Shown in pieces: positions 5,512-7,536 of a DNA stretch of 7,536 nucleotides. The notes beneath the pieces are model-generated. The model was not told where the DNA came from. It made no database searches and worked only from the letters and a program-made list of their open reading frames with translations. Position numbers and translations under genes: made by a program. This DNA is from Verrucomicrobiota bacterium (GTDB taxonomy: Bacteria > Verrucomicrobiota > Verrucomicrobiia > Opitutales > Opitutaceae). Location: assembly GCA_030916665.1 (NCBI GenBank), contig JAUPWC010000252.1, positions 1 through 7,536 on the forward strand, in the 5' to 3' direction. The first letter of the stretch is position 1. Each line of letters starts with the position of its first letter.

Positions 5512-6474
5512 ATGGACTGCTTCCATCGGTCCATGCCCCGCACGCTCCATGTCCTCACCGGCTGCACCGCCGTCGGCAAGACTGAGCTGGCGCTTCGTTG
5601 GGCGGAGACGCGCCGGGCGGAGATCGTGTCGTGCGACTCGCTGCTGTTCTACCACGGCGCCGACATCGGCACGGCCAAGCCGACCAAGGCCGAACTGGCC
5701 CGCGTGCCGCACCACCTCATCGACATCTGCGAGCCGACCGAGCGGATGGATGTAACGTATTATATTACAAAAGCCCGGGCGGCGGTGGAGGACATCCTGG
5801 GCCGGGGGAAGGCGGTGCTGGTCACCGGTGGCAGCGGGTTTTACCTGAAGGCGTTTTTCGCGCCTGTGGCCGATGACGTGGCGGTGCCGGCGGAAATCAG
5901 GGCAAACGTGCAGGCGCGGCTGGAGCGGGACGGGTTGGACGCCTTGGTGGCCGAGCTGCGGAAGCTCAATCCGGCCGGCTTGGGCGCGATGGACGTGGCG
6001 AATCCGCGCCGGGTCACGCGGGCCTTGGAGCGGTGTCTGGTTTCGGGGCGCACGCTGGCGGACCTGCTGGCAGACTTTGCGGCGCAGCCGTCGCCGTTTG
6101 CGGATTGCGAGGTCCGGTTGTGCGAGCTCGTACGCGAGCCGGCGGAGCTCGACGCGCGGATCGAGGCGCGCGTGACCTTGATGTTGCAGGCCGGCCTGGT
6201 GGACGAAGTGCGCGGCCTGCTGGCGCGCGGATTGAAACAAAATCCCAGTGTGGCGGGTGCGATCGGATACCGGGAGACGGTCGATTTCATCGAGGGCCGG
6301 CTGACCGAGGCGGAGCTGGCGCCGTTGATCGGGAAGAACACCCGCGCGCTGGTGAAGAAACAGCGGACGTGGTTCAAGACGCAGCTGCCCACGCACGCGC
6401 AGGTGCCGGCCGGTTCAGCCGACGTGGCCGGGCTCTTTGCGACGCCAGTTCAGCCAGAGCGTGAGCAGCGGTGA
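5512..6474 (+). CDS. miaA: tRNA dimethylallyltransferase
   Basis: Transfers a dimethylallyl group from dimethylallyl diphosphate to N6 of A37 in tRNAs that read codons starting with U; a cytoplasmic enzyme. It is 320 residues, at the usual family length. Visible elements: P-loop GCTAVGKT (17-24), VSCDSLLFYHGADIGTAKP (39-57, with the conserved DS and DIGTAKP), VPHHLID (65-71), VTGGSGFYLKA (104-114), NPRRVTRALE (about 164-173), GYRE and the KKQRTWF motif near the C-terminus. ATG 5512 has GGA 6 nt upstream; ATG 5533 (7 residues shorter, starting MPRTLHVLTG) is an equally plausible start. A cluster of AT-rich codons occurs at residues 80-87. The last 60 bp overlap the end of the DUF4199 gene on the other strand. 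The tail after about residue 300 is not conserved family sequence. Confidence 0.95.
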   Translation: MDCFHRSMPRTLHVLTGCTAVGKTELALRWAETRRAEIVSCDSLLFYHGADIGTAKPTKAELARVPHHLIDICEPTERMDVTYYITKARAAVEDILGRGKAVLVTGGSGFYLKAFFAPVADDVAVPAEIRANVQARLERDGLDALVAELRKLNPAGLGAMDVANPRRVTRALERCLVSGRTLADLLADFAAQPSPFADCEVRLCELVREPAELDARIEARVTLMLQAGLVDEVRGLLARGLKQNPSVAGAIGYRETVDFIEGRLTEAELAPLIGKNTRALVKKQRTWFKTQLPTHAQVPAGSADVAGLFATPVQPEREQR

Positions 6475-6936
6475 GGCGATGAACGCAAAAAACAGGTAGA
6501 GGCCCGCCACGCTGACGGGCAGGCCGATCCGCCCCGTGCTCCAGCGGTAGGCGCGGGCCATCGCGCGCACCTCCTCCTCGGGCACATCCGCGCCGCGCAT
6601 CGAGGCGACGCGCCATTCTAGGTGCAGGTCGGGGGAGTCGGGGTTGATGAAGTTCAGATAGAACGACAGGAAAAGCGCGACCCCCATCGCGGCCACGAGG
6701 GCGGTGAACATGCCCTGGAGCAGGCCGACCCACACCGGCAGCCAGTAGCGGTTCTGCGCGTGGAGCTGACGGTGCAGGGTGCGCCACAGCGCCACGATCA
6801 GGATGACTTCGGCGCCGTAGTTGAAGTAGTGGCCGAGGGCGATGTGCTGCGTGTGCAGGCCGAGCGCGTAGGCGAGGAGCAGCCAGAGGCTCGTGGCCCC
6901 GGCGGCAAGCAGACCGAAGGTGAAGCTGGGCGACAT
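6415..6936 (-). CDS. DUF4199-like membrane protein
   Basis: A 173-residue hydrophobic protein that I place in the DUF4199 family, with no known biochemical role. Four likely membrane segments are seen: residues about 6-26 (FGLLAAGATSLWLLLAYALG), 36-54 (YFNYGAEVILIVALWRTL), 68-93 (VWVGLLQGMFTALVAAMGVA, running on into FLSFY), and 138-160 (GLPVSVAGLYLFFAFIASPL). A charged, soluble loop containing VPEEEVRAMARAYRW lies between the third and fourth. It ends in a short basic tail (NWRRKEPGHVG). ATG 6936 lies one base past the TGA of the upstream TPR gene (6940-6938), so the two are translationally adjacent and very probably one operon. The open frame continues upstream to 7092, but that part is proline- and arginine-rich shadow sequence of the TPR gene. 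The 3' end overlaps miaA by 60 bp on the opposite strand. Confidence 0.8.
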   Translation of the reverse strand: MSPSFTFGLLAAGATSLWLLLAYALGLHTQHIALGHYFNYGAEVILIVALWRTLHRQLHAQNRYWLPVWVGLLQGMFTALVAAMGVALFLSFYLNFINPDSPDLHLEWRVASMRGADVPEEEVRAMARAYRWSTGRIGLPVSVAGLYLFFAFIASPLLTLWLNWRRKEPGHVG

Positions 6937-6937
6937 G

Positions 6938-7536
6938 TCAGGGTTTGGCGGCCTTGGCGCGGGCGGCCTCGATCTGGCGCAGGATGAGATCCTCGGCGGC
7001 GGAAGAGGCGGGGGCAGCCGGAGACGACGCGTCGCCCGCAGCGTTTGCGGGCAAGGCCGGCACGACGGGCAGGCCGCCCTGGGCCTGGGCAATCAGCTGG
7101 CGGGCGGCGGCCGCGCTGCGTCCGTTCGGGAAGCGCTGAAGGTAGGTCTGCCAGATTTCCAGCGCCTTGGCCGGCTGCTGGTAGGCTTCGAGGAAAAGGC
7201 CGCCCTGGTTGAACAGGCTGAACTCGTGGCCGGGGCTCATCTTCTGCGCGAGCTGGTATTGGAGCAGGGCGTCGTCGGGGCGGTTGGCGAAGCGGTAGGC
7301 GTTGCCCAGATCGGTGCGGATGTCGGCGTCGTCGCTGCCCTGGCGGATGGCAGACTGGTAATGTTCGATCGCCTGCGGCCAGTTCCGGTGGTCGTAGTAG
7401 AAATTGCCGAGCGTGCGGGCGGCCTCGGCGGGCGCCTTCCCGGCGGTGAGCGCGGGGTCGGGCCGGTGCACCGTCGGGTCGGTCGGCAGGTTGACGGTGA
7501 TGGACTCGGGCGCAGGCGGGCGCGGGCGCAGCGCGA
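6938..7536 (-). CDS. Tetratricopeptide-repeat protein (5' end outside window)
   Basis: The minus-strand frame is open to the right edge, so the N-terminus is missing; about 199 residues are visible. GTG at 7471 is an internal codon rather than a needed start, because the frame continues upstream with a proline-rich stretch (ALRPRPPAPESITVNLPTD) and no stop. Three TPR units follow: ARTLGNFYYDHRNWPQAIEH, then IRTDLGNAYRFANRPDDAL, then FNQGGLFLEAYQQPAKALEI, each with the usual small-residue/aromatic pattern and about 34 residues long. After them comes an Ala/Pro/Ser-rich linker (about 45 residues) and a C-terminal helix (EDLILRQIEAARAKA). TPR units bind other proteins or peptides; the partner is unknown. 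A membrane anchor could lie in the missing N-terminus. The gene directly precedes the DUF4199 gene. Confidence 0.85.
   Translation of the reverse strand, partial: ALRPRPPAPESITVNLPTDPTVHRPDPALTAGKAPAEAARTLGNFYYDHRNWPQAIEHYQSAIRQGSDDADIRTDLGNAYRFANRPDDALLQYQLAQKMSPGHEFSLFNQGGLFLEAYQQPAKALEIWQTYLQRFPNGRSAAAARQLIAQAQGGLPVVPALPANAAGDASSPAAPASSAAEDLILRQIEAARAKAAKP

Noticed and set aside
5332..6396. 354-codon minus-strand open frame opposite miaA
   Set aside because: Antisense to the fully motif-supported MiaA, and it reads through the palindromic repeat; no recognisable domain.
6622..6987. Plus-strand open frame of 121 codons opposite the DUF4199 gene
   Set aside because: It covers the antisense of a protein with clear membrane segments and is E/G/R-rich without a motif.

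Overview
The window is a GC-rich (visibly well above 60 %), densely coded bacterial chromosome segment. Gene content, the high GC, the TrpA and MiaA sequence style, and a DUF4199 protein next to a TPR protein suggest a verrucomicrobial, probably Opitutaceae-like, organism. That placement is an inference from memory of family sequences and was not tested by a search.

Layout, left to right. (1) Minus strand, 1-1427: a phosphate-uptake pair, a DUF47/PhoU-like accessory protein followed by a PiT-type phosphate permease that runs off the left edge. A hyphenated inverted repeat lies upstream. (2) Minus strand, 1561-1638: tRNA-His(GUG) with the diagnostic extra G-1:C73 pair and an encoded CCA, followed by a hairpin that may end its transcript. 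(3) Plus strand, 1737-4331: three closely spaced genes. They are an endonuclease/exonuclease/phosphatase (EEP) family hydrolase, tryptophan synthase alpha (trpA), and a response regulator with a GGDEF diguanylate cyclase output. (4) 4332-4438: a convergent intergenic gap with nested inverted repeats. (5) Minus strand, 4439-5335: a YegS/LCB5-type lipid (diacylglycerol) kinase family gene starting at TTG behind a very good Shine-Dalgarno. (6) 5336-5511: a divergent intergenic gap holding a perfect 26-bp inverted repeat that looks like a REPIN (paired REP hairpins). (7) Plus strand, 5512-6474: miaA, tRNA dimethylallyltransferase. (8) Minus strand, 6415-7536: a TPR-repeat protein (5' end outside the window) followed almost immediately by a DUF4199 membrane protein, whose 3' end overlaps the 3' end of miaA tail-to-tail by 60 bp.

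Most of this is housekeeping: phosphate uptake, tRNA and its modification, tryptophan synthesis, lipid metabolism, and c-di-GMP signalling. I see no convincing new multi-gene system, no CRISPR array, no transposase or phage gene. The observations most worth a second look are the REPIN in a divergent promoter region, the nested palindrome between convergent genes, the miaA/DUF4199 coding overlap, a substitution in the TrpA signature loop, and an AT-rich codon island in miaA.
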